Origin: Pusillibacter faecalis
GTDB taxonomy: Bacteria > Bacillota > Clostridia > Oscillospirales > Oscillospiraceae
NCBI RefSeq assembly: GCF_018408705.1
Contig: NZ_AP023420.1
Location: forward strand, 1,612,001 to 1,676,000
Reading direction: 5' to 3'
Length of the DNA: 64,000 bases
Every line of letters starts with the position of its first letter. Positions within the stretch are counted from its first letter, which is position 1. Under the pieces are notes generated by a model. It was not told where the DNA came from. It made no database searches and saw only the letters and a program-made list of their open reading frames with translations. This document shows positions 55,093 through 62,596 of this stretch, piece after piece. The translations under genes and the position numbers were made by a program.

Positions 55093-55392
55093 ATGGAAAC
55101 ATACATAGACTATGCAGAGGAGGCCATGTTGCTTAAGGCCTTGGCCCATCCCATCCGGCTGCAGATCGTTCACGGACTGCTGACAGAGGGGTGCCACAAC
55201 GTTCGCTGCATTGAAAACAGAACCGGCGTAAGCCAATCCTGCACGTCTCAGCACCTGCAGCGGCTGCGCTCTGCGGGGATTGTGGAGGCCGAGCGGGTGG
55301 GCAATGAGGTCTATTATCGGGTGTCCTCCCAGCGGATGGCCCGGCTGATGGCAGCCCTGACAGGAGAGGAGGCGGCAGTCTATGTCCTATGA
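55093..55392 (+). CDS. ArsR/SmtB-family regulator, thiol or metal sensing
   Basis: 99 residues from ATG 55093 (in-frame ATG at 55075 possible). Winged helix: LKALAHPIRLQIVHGLL, recognition helix VSQSCTSQHLQRLRSAGIV, wing VEAERVGNEVYYRV. Three cysteines (34, 39, 50), two as GCHNVRC, suggest metal, persulfide or disulfide sensing. It overlaps the thioredoxin-reductase gene by 11 bases and sits behind its own palindrome, so it most likely represses the arsR-trxB-trx operon until a redox or metal signal releases it. Confidence 0.85.
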   Translation: METYIDYAEEAMLLKALAHPIRLQIVHGLLTEGCHNVRCIENRTGVSQSCTSQHLQRLRSAGIVEAERVGNEVYYRVSSQRMARLMAALTGEEAAVYVL

Positions 55393-56254
55393 TGTGTTGG
55401 TGATTGGCGGCGGTCCTGCCGGGATGTCTGCGGCGCTGAATGCGCGCGCACGGGGCAAGCGGGTGCTGGTGGTGTCCAACCCGCTGGAGGAAAATCCCCT
55501 GTGGCGGTCCAAGCTGGTGGATAATCACCTGGGAATGCCCCGGATATCTGGGGCGGAAATGCTGACAAGTTTCCGCCGCCACGCTGAGGCTGCCGGTGCG
55601 GAGTTCCGGACCGGCAAGGTCCTCAGCACCGTCCGGATGGGGGACGACTGGTATGTCAGCATCGGCAGCGACATGGAGCACGCCGGGGCCCTGGTCCTGG
55701 CGGCAGGGGTGGCCCGTGGGCGGAAATTTTCCGGCGAAGCAGAATTCCTGGGCCGGGGCGTCAGCTACTGCGCCACCTGCGATGGGATGCTCTACCGGGG
55801 AAAGAGCGTAGCGGTGCTGGGATACAGCGACACCGCCCGGCAGGAGGCGGAATTTCTGACCGGCATCGGCTGCTCCGTCACCTATTTTGACCATCCGCGA
55901 ACCTGTGCGATCACAGGCGGGGATCGGGTCTCGGCCGTCACCTGCGATGGCGAAACCGTGACGGCGGAAGGCGTGTTCCTCCTGCGGCCCACCATGGCGC
56001 CTACAGACCTCTTTCAGGGGCTGGAGCTGGAGGGGGACTATGTGCGCACGGACCGGCGCATGGCCACGAACCTGCCGGGTGTCTTTGCGGCGGGAGACTG
56101 TACGGGCGGAGCGCTTCAAGTCTCCAAAGCGGTGGGAGAGGGGCTGGTGGCTGGTCAGAGCGCCGCGGCCTATTTGGAAGGAAAGCGATCAGAAAATCAA
56201 AAGAAAAGGAGTCATCAAAATGGCAGTTCAGCATTTGAAAACAGCGGAGTTTGA
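55382..56254 (+). CDS. trxB: Thioredoxin-reductase-like flavoprotein lacking the NADPH motif (FFTR-like)
   Basis: 290 residues. FAD motif GGGPAGMSAA (9-18), redox CATC (130-133), C-terminal FAD motif VFAAGDCTGG (234-243). The second dinucleotide site is altered: position 147-152 reads GYSDTA in place of GxGxxA/S, and the HRRxxxR that binds NADPH phosphate is missing, with a short following segment (about 170-185). This resembles the ferredoxin-dependent flavin thioredoxin reductases (FFTR) described in Clostridium. It is shorter than NADPH enzymes (~310). The tail SENQKKRSHQNGSSAFENSGV is odd and overlaps trx by 35 bases. Reduces the following thioredoxin, probably with ferredoxin electrons. 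Confidence 0.85.
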   Translation: MSYDVLVIGGGPAGMSAALNARARGKRVLVVSNPLEENPLWRSKLVDNHLGMPRISGAEMLTSFRRHAEAAGAEFRTGKVLSTVRMGDDWYVSIGSDMEHAGALVLAAGVARGRKFSGEAEFLGRGVSYCATCDGMLYRGKSVAVLGYSDTARQEAEFLTGIGCSVTYFDHPRTCAITGGDRVSAVTCDGETVTAEGVFLLRPTMAPTDLFQGLELEGDYVRTDRRMATNLPGVFAAGDCTGGALQVSKAVGEGLVAGQSAAAYLEGKRSENQKKRSHQNGSSAFENSGV

Positions 56255-56537
56255 CGCGGTTGTAGAGGCGGCGCCTCTCGCCATGGTGGATTTCTGGGCA
56301 GATTGGTGCGGCCCCTGCAAGATGCTTACCCCCACTGTGGAAGCCTTGGCGGAACAGTATGGGGACAGGGTTGTGACAGGAAAGGTCAATGTGGACGAGG
56401 AGCCGGAGCTGGCCCGCCGCTTTGGGATCATGAGCATCCCGACGGTGGTGTTCTTGAAAAACGGAAAGGAAATAGAACGGAAGGTGGGGGTCTTGCCGCC
56501 GGAGACCTTTGCCGCGGTGCTGGAACAATATCTGTAA
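56220..56537 (+). CDS. trxA: Thioredoxin
   Basis: 105 residues, canonical WCGPC (about 30-34), VDFWADWCGPCKM, cis-Pro in SIPTVVF. Start ATG 56220 with AAAAGGAG; it overlaps the 3' end of the reductase gene by 35 bases in another frame. Partner substrate of the upstream flavoenzyme. Confidence 0.96.
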   Translation: MAVQHLKTAEFDAVVEAAPLAMVDFWADWCGPCKMLTPTVEALAEQYGDRVVTGKVNVDEEPELARRFGIMSIPTVVFLKNGKEIERKVGVLPPETFAAVLEQYL

Positions 56538-56544
56538 TAGCTGG

Positions 56545-56577
56545 AGGCCGAGGGGATTGCCCCCCGGCCTTCTTTCG
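56545..56577 (+). terminator. Terminator after trx
   Basis: GGCCGAGGGG-ATTG-CCCCCCGGCC followed by TTCTTTC; one mismatch. Confidence 0.75.
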
Positions 56578-56812
56578 ACTTTCCCCACCTTTTGATGGAT
56601 GCGATTTAAGAGCTGAATTTCCGTGCATGGAGCGCCTGAGGTGCGGCTTTCGATGCACAGTCGAGGCAATCTGCTGGCCATCCTTTTACGAACGCTCTTT
56701 TGAGGGCTCTGTGACAACCTCTACAGACCCGGCGTCTGGATGATTACAACGGATTTAGACCATTTCCGGATCGTAAATCTGGCCGCATCTGCGTCTGAAG
56801 AAGTGCGGCAGT

Positions 56813-56841
56813 TTGACGAATGGAAGAAAATCTGGTATAAT
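56813..56841 (+). promoter_or_regulatory. Promoter of the 505-aa SLH protein
   Basis: TTGACG (56813-56818), 17-base spacer, TATAAT (56836-56841), preceded by TGG. Confidence 0.8.
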
Positions 56842-56897
56842 ATTCCGCATCATATTCCAAAATACATGTAAGAATCAGCTCCATAGGGAGGAATGAG

Positions 56898-58415
56898 ATG
56901 ATGAGACAAGCATTGCGGCGCGCTATGGCGTGTTTCCTGCTGGCGGCGGTGCTATCCACCGCGGCGGTGATTCCCGCTTCCGCGGCAGGCTTTCGGGATG
57001 TCCCGTCCGGTCACTGGGCGGCGGAGAGCATCGAGAGATGTGTGAGTCTGGGATTCTTCCAGGGAAAGAGTGCCAGCCAGTTTGGCATGGGTGAGGAGAT
57101 GACCCGCTCGGCCTTTGCTGTGGTGCTGTGCCGCTTTTTCGGGTGGGAGACCCCGGTTCCCGATCAGGCCACGTTTCAGGATGTGCCTGTCAATGTATGG
57201 TACGCCGGCGCTGTAGAGGCTGCCTATGACCACGGTGCTGTTACAGACCAGAGAAAAGACTTCCGGCCCAACGATCCCATAACCCGGGAGGAACTGGCGG
57301 TGATGCTGGTGCGGGCCTTGGGTTACGGCACCATTGCCGGACTGGTGCAGGAGCTGCCCACGCCCTTTCAGGATGTCACCAGCAGCGCCGGTTATATCAC
57401 CATGGCCCACGACATGGGCCTGATGGACGGCACCAGTGGTACGGTATTCGCTCCGGATCAAACTGCATCCCGGGAACAGGTTGCGGTCATTCTGATGCGC
57501 CTCTACGATCAGCTCCACAGCTCTGAGCCGGAGACGTTGGCGATGCTCTCCGCATCGGAATATGGCGAGATGGCGGATATGACCGGCCTGAACGTCGTGG
57601 TGGTTCCCGCAGGACGGCTGATTGGCGCGGGAGGCCGGCCCATGATTACTGGCTCCATCCAGGCGGAAGCTGCCGGACAGATGCTGGATGCGGCACATCA
57701 GGCAGGGGCCAAGGCCCTGCTATCTCTTGACGGCGGCCCATCGGCCCTGGATGCGGATATCCAGGAGACGGCCAAGATGCTGGCACAGACCGTGAAGGAG
57801 AGCGGCTATGACGGGCTCTTTCTGGACATTCCCCAGCTCAAGGGGGAGAAAAAGCGGGACATGACTCAGCTGACAAAGGCTTTGGCTGCCGAGCTGGGAG
57901 AGCTTTCGCTGTATCTGGTGGCAGAGGCCCCCACTTGGGCAGGCAAGGCGTACGATGGCTACGATTATGAGGAACTGGCTCGGGCGGCGGACCATCTGGT
58001 GCTGCGGGTGGGTTCCTATGAGAGCCACGATGATGGCTTTTCCACCGCACCGGTCAGTCCGCTGGAGGAGGTCTATTATGCACTGGCGCTGCTGCAGGAT
58101 GGAATCGACACCAGCAAGCTGACACTGCTGCTGGACACCGCGCCCTCCGTTTGGGACAGCAGCGGCCGGCAGCGCACACTGTCCGCAGAAGAGCTGGGGG
58201 AACTGATGGCGAGCGGTGAGCAGCATTATTCCACCCGTTACGCCTGTGCCTACCTTACCGGCTCAGGGCAGGACGGGAGCGAGCTGGTGGCCTGGTATTT
58301 GGACCAGGAAGCCATACAAACGAGAAAGAATCTGGCGCAGGCCTTTGACGTGGGGCAGCTGTGCCTGACAGACTGGAACGCCGTGGTAAAAGAGTTTTTT
58401 GCGGATTCGGAATGA
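56898..58415 (+). CDS. SLH protein with degenerate GH18-like domain
   Basis: 505 residues. Signal peptide 1-29 (RRAMACFLLAAVLSTAAVIPASA). Three SLH modules at about 30-90, 90-150 and 155-215 (FRDVPSGHWAAESIERCVSLGFF; FQDVPVNVWYAGAVEAAYDHGAV; FQDVTSSAGYITMAHDMGLMDG). Residues ~235-495 follow the YaaH/SleL GH18 barrel pattern, but the catalytic DxxDxE is replaced by YDGLFLDIPQL, so the acid Glu is missing. Likely binds wall sugar without cutting. AGGGAGGAA site before ATG 56898. Own promoter and terminator. Confidence 0.8.
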   Translation: MMRQALRRAMACFLLAAVLSTAAVIPASAAGFRDVPSGHWAAESIERCVSLGFFQGKSASQFGMGEEMTRSAFAVVLCRFFGWETPVPDQATFQDVPVNVWYAGAVEAAYDHGAVTDQRKDFRPNDPITREELAVMLVRALGYGTIAGLVQELPTPFQDVTSSAGYITMAHDMGLMDGTSGTVFAPDQTASREQVAVILMRLYDQLHSSEPETLAMLSASEYGEMADMTGLNVVVVPAGRLIGAGGRPMITGSIQAEAAGQMLDAAHQAGAKALLSLDGGPSALDADIQETAKMLAQTVKESGYDGLFLDIPQLKGEKKRDMTQLTKALAAELGELSLYLVAEAPTWAGKAYDGYDYEELARAADHLVLRVGSYESHDDGFSTAPVSPLEEVYYALALLQDGIDTSKLTLLLDTAPSVWDSSGRQRTLSAEELGELMASGEQHYSTRYACAYLTGSGQDGSELVAWYLDQEAIQTRKNLAQAFDVGQLCLTDWNAVVKEFFADSE

Positions 58416-58509
58416 AGATGGCCCGCATCCATACGATACTTTCCAGTATCTTGGAGTGTAAAATGATACTCATGTTACCATCATGGAATGAGCGGACCAT
58501 GTAAATTAG

Positions 58510-58552
58510 AAAAAAGGACCCTGATAAGGACCCTGATAAAGGGTCCTTTTTA
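58510..58552. terminator. Bidirectional terminator with internal repeat
   Basis: AAAAAGGACCC ... GGGTCCTTTTT, with GGACCCTGATAA twice in tandem inside, so two alternative stems are possible. Between convergent SLH and XRE genes. Confidence 0.85.
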
Positions 58553-58583
58553 ATTTGATGGTTGCTCTAAAATCCGAATCGTT

Positions 58584-59093
58584 TCACCTGCTCTTTCGTG
58601 TAAAAAAAATTCCAACGACTGCCCCGGCAAATATGATAGGCGCTATTCGAACAAATAGCCACTCCAATATATGAAACCCCACTCCCAGAACAGCAGTTTC
58701 AGGGTCATGATAATCCCAGCTTAAATAAGGACTGTTTAATACCATGAAAACTGCTGAAATGACTACGATCATAGAACAGAGTACTATGAGGGAGCCTTGA
58801 ATCCTGTTTCGCCTTTCAACGTTTTTTTGTGCAAGCTGTAAATTTATAATCTCTAGTTTTTCTGAAATTGCTTTTAAATCATCAACCTGAGTCTCCGCAA
58901 TCGTTTCTCCCAGTAATGTGCTAACTGGGATTTTCAAGGCCTCTGATATCAGAATGAGCATATCTGAGTCGGGAACAGATCGTCCTTGCTCCCATTTTGA
59001 AATGGTTTGCCGAACAACATTCAACTTCATAGCAAGTTCTTGCTGTGAAAGTCCTTTCGACTTTCTCATTGCCCGTATATTTTCACTTAACAT
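58584..59093 (-). CDS. XRE-family regulator with two C-terminal membrane helices
   Basis: 169 residues from ATG 59093 (AAAGGAGG). HTH 1-65 (IRAMRKSKGLSQQELAMKLNVVRQTISKWEQGRSVPDSDML), short helical linker (about 70-98), then helices ~102-122 (SLIVLCSMIVVISAVFMVL) and ~145-165 (IAPIIFAGAVVGIFF). AT-rich relative to neighbours, suggesting acquisition. Similar build to the regulator at 34476 but unrelated in sequence. Confidence 0.85.
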   Translation of the reverse strand: MLSENIRAMRKSKGLSQQELAMKLNVVRQTISKWEQGRSVPDSDMLILISEALKIPVSTLLGETIAETQVDDLKAISEKLEIINLQLAQKNVERRNRIQGSLIVLCSMIVVISAVFMVLNSPYLSWDYHDPETAVLGVGFHILEWLFVRIAPIIFAGAVVGIFFTRKSR

Positions 59094-59238
59094 ATTAGAT
59101 CCTCCTTTTGATTTTCTAACAACATTGTACGAGGAATGACCCGTTGCCGCAAGCAACGTATATGAACATTTGCGTTTCCATTCAGCGCGCCGCAGATGCA
59201 GGAGCGTATGTCAGCTGCTCATAATCTGCCTGCATAGC

Positions 59239-59276
59239 AAAACATCCCGCACCTCTCAGAGGTGCGGGATGTTTTT
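59239..59276 (-). terminator. Terminator of cinA
   Basis: ACATCCCGCACCTCT / AGAGGTGCGGGATGT with T runs on both sides; lies right after the cinA stop on the minus strand. Confidence 0.8.
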
Positions 59277-60534
59277 ATAGCTTGATGGGAAGCCCAGTCA
59301 GATAGCGCCGGACCACGTCAAAGGCGTGGTTGGCGGCCAAGCCCTGCAGCAGGCTTCGCTGCCGCTTCCCGGTATCCACGCAGCGGCAAAAGACACCGTC
59401 TGGTGTGGCTAGACCGATGTAAACGATTCCCACAGGAACACCCCGCTCATCTGGCTCCGGCCCTGCTACGCCGGTAACGGACACGGCAAGGTCGGCCCCG
59501 GTGATCCGCCGCGCGCCCTCCGCCATCGCCCGGGCACAGGGTTCCGACACGGGACCATCCGCATCCAGGATCTCCTGGGGGACCCCCAGCATACCCTGTT
59601 TAACGCTGGTCCAGTAGCTGACAACGCCGCCGCGGTAAATCTTGGATGCGCCCGGCAGAGCTGTGATTTGCTCTGCAACCAGGCCGCCGGTGCAGCTCTC
59701 AGCGGTGGCAAGCGTGAGCCCCCGCCGCAGCAGGTGTGCAAAGCAGCACTCCGCCAGACCAGAGACGTCCACCCCATAGACCACAGGACCCAAGACGGCA
59801 CGGACTTCCTCCACAACCGGGGCCAGCATGGCCTCCGCCGCCTCCTGACTCCTGGCCTTGGCGGTAGCACGGAGCCGGACCTCGAAGGGCTTGGCGTAAG
59901 TTGCGAGGGTGGGATTGCTCATGGCGGCCATTTTTTGATGGAGAAGCTGGTCCACAAAGGACTCCCCCATACCAAAGGTCATCACGTCATGGGAGACAAT
60001 GATTTCAGAGGAGAGCGCGCGCAGATAGGGAAGCGCATGGCGGCGCAGCATAGTGCGCATCTCATGGGGCGGTCCCGGCAGCATGAGCACGTGAACGCCG
60101 TCCTGCTCAAAGGCGCAGCCAGGGGCAGTGCCCACAGGATTCTCAAAGATCACACAGCCCGCCGGCAGCTCTGCCTGCTGGGTGTTGTTCTCCGGCATGG
60201 GGGCATGCACAGTTCCCTCATAAAATTCCCGGATTTCCTCCAAAATATCCCGGTGCAGAACCAGGGGCTTGCCGAAGACCTCGCAGATGGTCTGCTTGGT
60301 CAGGTCGTCATAGGTCGGCCCTAGGCCGCCGGTGGTGATGAGAATATCCGCCCGGCGGCGGGCAATATCCAGAGCCTCCTTCAGCCGGATGGGGTTGTCG
60401 CCCACCACAGTGTGCCAGAAGACATTGATGCCCAGGGTGGAGAGGCTCTCGGAAATCTCCTGGGCATTGGTGTTGGCGATGTTTCCCAGCAGCAGTTCAG
60501 TGCCGACGGCAATAATTTCGGCAGTATGTGACAT
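59275..60534 (-). CDS. cinA: Competence/damage-inducible protein CinA
   Basis: 419 residues from ATG 60534 (GAGGGGGGA site). N-terminal molybdopterin-binding-like (MoaB/COG1058) domain ~1-170: AEIIAVGTELLLGNIANTNAQ, TTGGLGPTYDDLTK. C-terminal nicotinamide-nucleotide amidase (PncC) domain ~258-415: TLATAESCTGGLVAEQITALPGASKIYRGGVVSY, with the catalytic Ser/Thr pocket, and VTGVAGPEPDERGVPVG. Recycles NMN or ADP-ribose-type pyridine products in known enzymes. 51 bases after thiI, likely same transcript. Confidence 0.96.
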   Translation of the reverse strand: MSHTAEIIAVGTELLLGNIANTNAQEISESLSTLGINVFWHTVVGDNPIRLKEALDIARRRADILITTGGLGPTYDDLTKQTICEVFGKPLVLHRDILEEIREFYEGTVHAPMPENNTQQAELPAGCVIFENPVGTAPGCAFEQDGVHVLMLPGPPHEMRTMLRRHALPYLRALSSEIIVSHDVMTFGMGESFVDQLLHQKMAAMSNPTLATYAKPFEVRLRATAKARSQEAAEAMLAPVVEEVRAVLGPVVYGVDVSGLAECCFAHLLRRGLTLATAESCTGGLVAEQITALPGASKIYRGGVVSYWTSVKQGMLGVPQEILDADGPVSEPCARAMAEGARRITGADLAVSVTGVAGPEPDERGVPVGIVYIGLATPDGVFCRCVDTGKRQRSLLQGLAANHAFDVVRRYLTGLPIKL

Positions 60535-60585
60535 AGAATCCCCCCCTCTTTGCTCAGAAATGCTCCATCCGTCCATGCCGCACAC

Positions 60586-61764
60586 TTAGGGTTTGACACG
60601 AACCCAGGTCTCCCCCTCCAGGGCTCTGGCTACCAGGGCATCCACGTCCAGCGCGGCCTCCGCCGCCCGGACATCTTCCAGACGAGGGCGAATAGCCGGG
60701 TGCCGGGGGGTAAAGACCGTACAGCAGTCCTCATAGGGCAGGATCGAGGTCTCATAGGTGCCGATCTCTCGGGCGGTCCGGATGATCTCCACCTTGTCCA
60801 TGCCAATGAGGGGCCGCAGCACCGGCAGGCTCACCACGTCCTCTGTGACGCCCAGGGCCAGCATGGTCTGGCTGGCCACCTGCCCCAGGGACTCACCGGT
60901 GACTAGGGCGTGGGCGCCGGCCTTCTTCGCCACAGCCTGACTGATGCGCATCATGAAGCGGCGCATCATGAGGGTGAAGTACTCCTCCGGGCAGCGGCGG
61001 CGGATCTCCTCCTGAATCTCTGTGAAGGGGACGATATGCACCAGCATGGCGCCGCAGTAGGCGGTGAGCAGGCGGGCCAGCTCCACCACTTTGTCCTGAG
61101 CCTGCTGAGAGGTGTAGGGCGGGGAGACGAAATGGACCATCTCCAGCTGTACGCCCCGGCGGGCCATCATCCAGGAGGATACAGGGCTGTCCAGTCCGCC
61201 GGAGAGCAGGCTCACGGCGTGTCCGCCGGTGCCCACAGGAAGCCCCCCGGCCCCGGAAATGGCAGGTCCGTGGACATAGGCGTGCTTTTCGCGGATTTCC
61301 ACGTGAACCGTCAGATCCGGGTGGTGGACGTCCACCTTTACATGGGGAAAGGCGTCCGCCAGATTGCCGCCTACCTCCTGGGAGATTTGAATGGAGTTCA
61401 GGGCAAAGCTCTTGTCTGCCCGCCGGCTCTCTACCTTAAAGGTGCGGGCGGCGGCAAATTCATCGGCTAGATAGGCTTGGGCGGCGGCGGTGATGGCCTC
61501 CACCGTTTTCTCGCAAGGGATCGCCCGCACAACAGAGACGACGCCGAACACCTGCCGGGCGGCGGCCAGGGCGGCGGCCATGTCGCACTCCTCCTTCTGC
61601 GGCTCTACGTAGATGGTGCTCTGGCGGACATAGACCTGGAAGCTGCCCAGAGACTTCAGTCGCCGCCGCACATTGGACACCAGCTTATCCTCAAAGGACC
61701 TGCGGTTCAATCCTTTCAGGACGACCTCGCCCAGTTTCAAAAGCAGCATTTCATTGTGATTCAT
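60586..61764 (-). CDS. thiI: tRNA 4-thiouridine synthase ThiI
   Basis: 392 residues, no C-terminal rhodanese domain, the usual Firmicute form. N-terminal ferredoxin-like plus THUMP domain (~1-165, KGLNRRSFEDKLVSNVRR; YVRQSTIYVEP), then a PP-loop ATP pyrophosphatase with SGGLDSPVSSW (188-194 PP loop) and LVTGESLGQVASQT. Moves sulfur from a cysteine desulfurase to U8 of tRNA. A desulfurase gene is the common neighbour, but none is in the window. Confidence 0.96.
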   Translation of the reverse strand: MNHNEMLLLKLGEVVLKGLNRRSFEDKLVSNVRRRLKSLGSFQVYVRQSTIYVEPQKEECDMAAALAAARQVFGVVSVVRAIPCEKTVEAITAAAQAYLADEFAAARTFKVESRRADKSFALNSIQISQEVGGNLADAFPHVKVDVHHPDLTVHVEIREKHAYVHGPAISGAGGLPVGTGGHAVSLLSGGLDSPVSSWMMARRGVQLEMVHFVSPPYTSQQAQDKVVELARLLTAYCGAMLVHIVPFTEIQEEIRRRCPEEYFTLMMRRFMMRISQAVAKKAGAHALVTGESLGQVASQTMLALGVTEDVVSLPVLRPLIGMDKVEIIRTAREIGTYETSILPYEDCCTVFTPRHPAIRPRLEDVRAAEAALDVDALVARALEGETWVRVKP

Positions 61765-61933
61765 GATGGTTCCTCCGCCTTGTTGATTTCCAAAGCCCGC
61801 CCGGCGTCAGCCGGAGCGCCATCCAGCGCTGCGGCGGGCTGCTCCTTCGCACCGTATGCACAGGAAAATTGCCTTGCGGACAGATGCCCCGGCAGCGCGG
61901 CCGGAATCATGTGCCAAGCATGGCAGCTTTTTT

Positions 61934-61962
61934 ATTATACTCCAAAAGCGGGCGCAGGAAAA
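61934..61962 (-). promoter_or_regulatory. Promoter of thiI-cinA
   Basis: Minus strand: weak -35 TTTTCC (61962-61957), 17-base spacer, TATAAT (61939-61934). A ~170-base leader follows. Confidence 0.55.
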
Positions 61963-61965
61963 GGA

Positions 61966-62295
61966 CTAAATATCGCCGCGTAGCAAAAATAGCTGCAGAA
62001 CTTTTTCTGCCAGATGCAGTTCCCGCGGGGTGCAGCGGGCCAACATTGCCTGAAGAGGGGTCAGGTCCTGCTCCTGGGGCACGTCTCCTAGAAGAATGTA
62101 TTCCATAGAAAGCCGGGAGGTTCTGGAGAGCTTGATCAGAGTGTCAACCGACATCTGTGAGGTCCCCACCTCAAGCTGTCCGTAATAACCCGCACCAATA
62201 TCTGCCAGTTCTGCAAATTGCTCCCTGGTCAGTCCAAGCCGGTTGCGCTGCTGGCGTAACCGATGGCCGACAGCCTTCCGCTCTTGTGTTGTCAT
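61966..62295 (-). CDS. Small XRE-family transcriptional regulator
   Basis: 109 residues from ATG 62295 (AAAAGGAG site); a 107-residue upstream extension lacks support. HTH about 8-62 (VGHRLRQQRNRLGLTREQFAELADIGAGYYGQLEVGTSQMSVDTLIKL), then a short helical C-terminus (MEYILLGDV). Divergently placed to the recombinase-fold protein at 62597 across a 301-base gap with TTGTAACAT sites. May regulate that gene. Confidence 0.85.
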   Translation of the reverse strand: MTTQERKAVGHRLRQQRNRLGLTREQFAELADIGAGYYGQLEVGTSQMSVDTLIKLSRTSRLSMEYILLGDVPQEQDLTPLQAMLARCTPRELHLAEKVLQLFLLRGDI

Positions 62296-62596
62296 GCTTG
62301 TCACGCTCCTTTTTTTCAAGTCTACCGTGGCGGGGGTGAATAAAAAATGTGTGAAAAGATATTGATTTTTGTTATCTTTAGGTGTATTTTTCCAATATGG
62401 AAAACCTTGAATCCGTTGTGGCACAAGGATTACAGGGCGATAATAAAAAGATGTACATGGTATTCCATAATTGTAACATTCTGGAATCAAAAGACAACGG
62501 GCTTTCCTACAGATTTCTATCAATTTCAAAAAAATCTGATTCGTACAGCTATTAAAAATTTGATACATAGTTGTAACATCGAAATGGAGAACAACG
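62296..62596. other. Divergent intergenic region XRE / recombinase-fold protein
   Basis: 301 bases, AT-rich. Two related sites: AATTGTAACATT (62469-62480) and TAGTTGTAACAT (62568-62579). Nothing coding. Confidence 0.6.
62568..62579 (+). repeat. 12-bp motif TAGTTGTAACAT, copy 3
   Basis: Ends 17 bases before the start codon of the recombinase-fold protein; a 9-base core copy TTGTAACAT lies at 62471-62479. Confidence 0.6.

Larger units (their letters stand above)
56538..56897. other. Intergenic region trx / SLH gene
   Basis: 360 bases. Trx terminator at the start, SLH promoter at the end; nothing coding in between. Confidence 0.6.
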
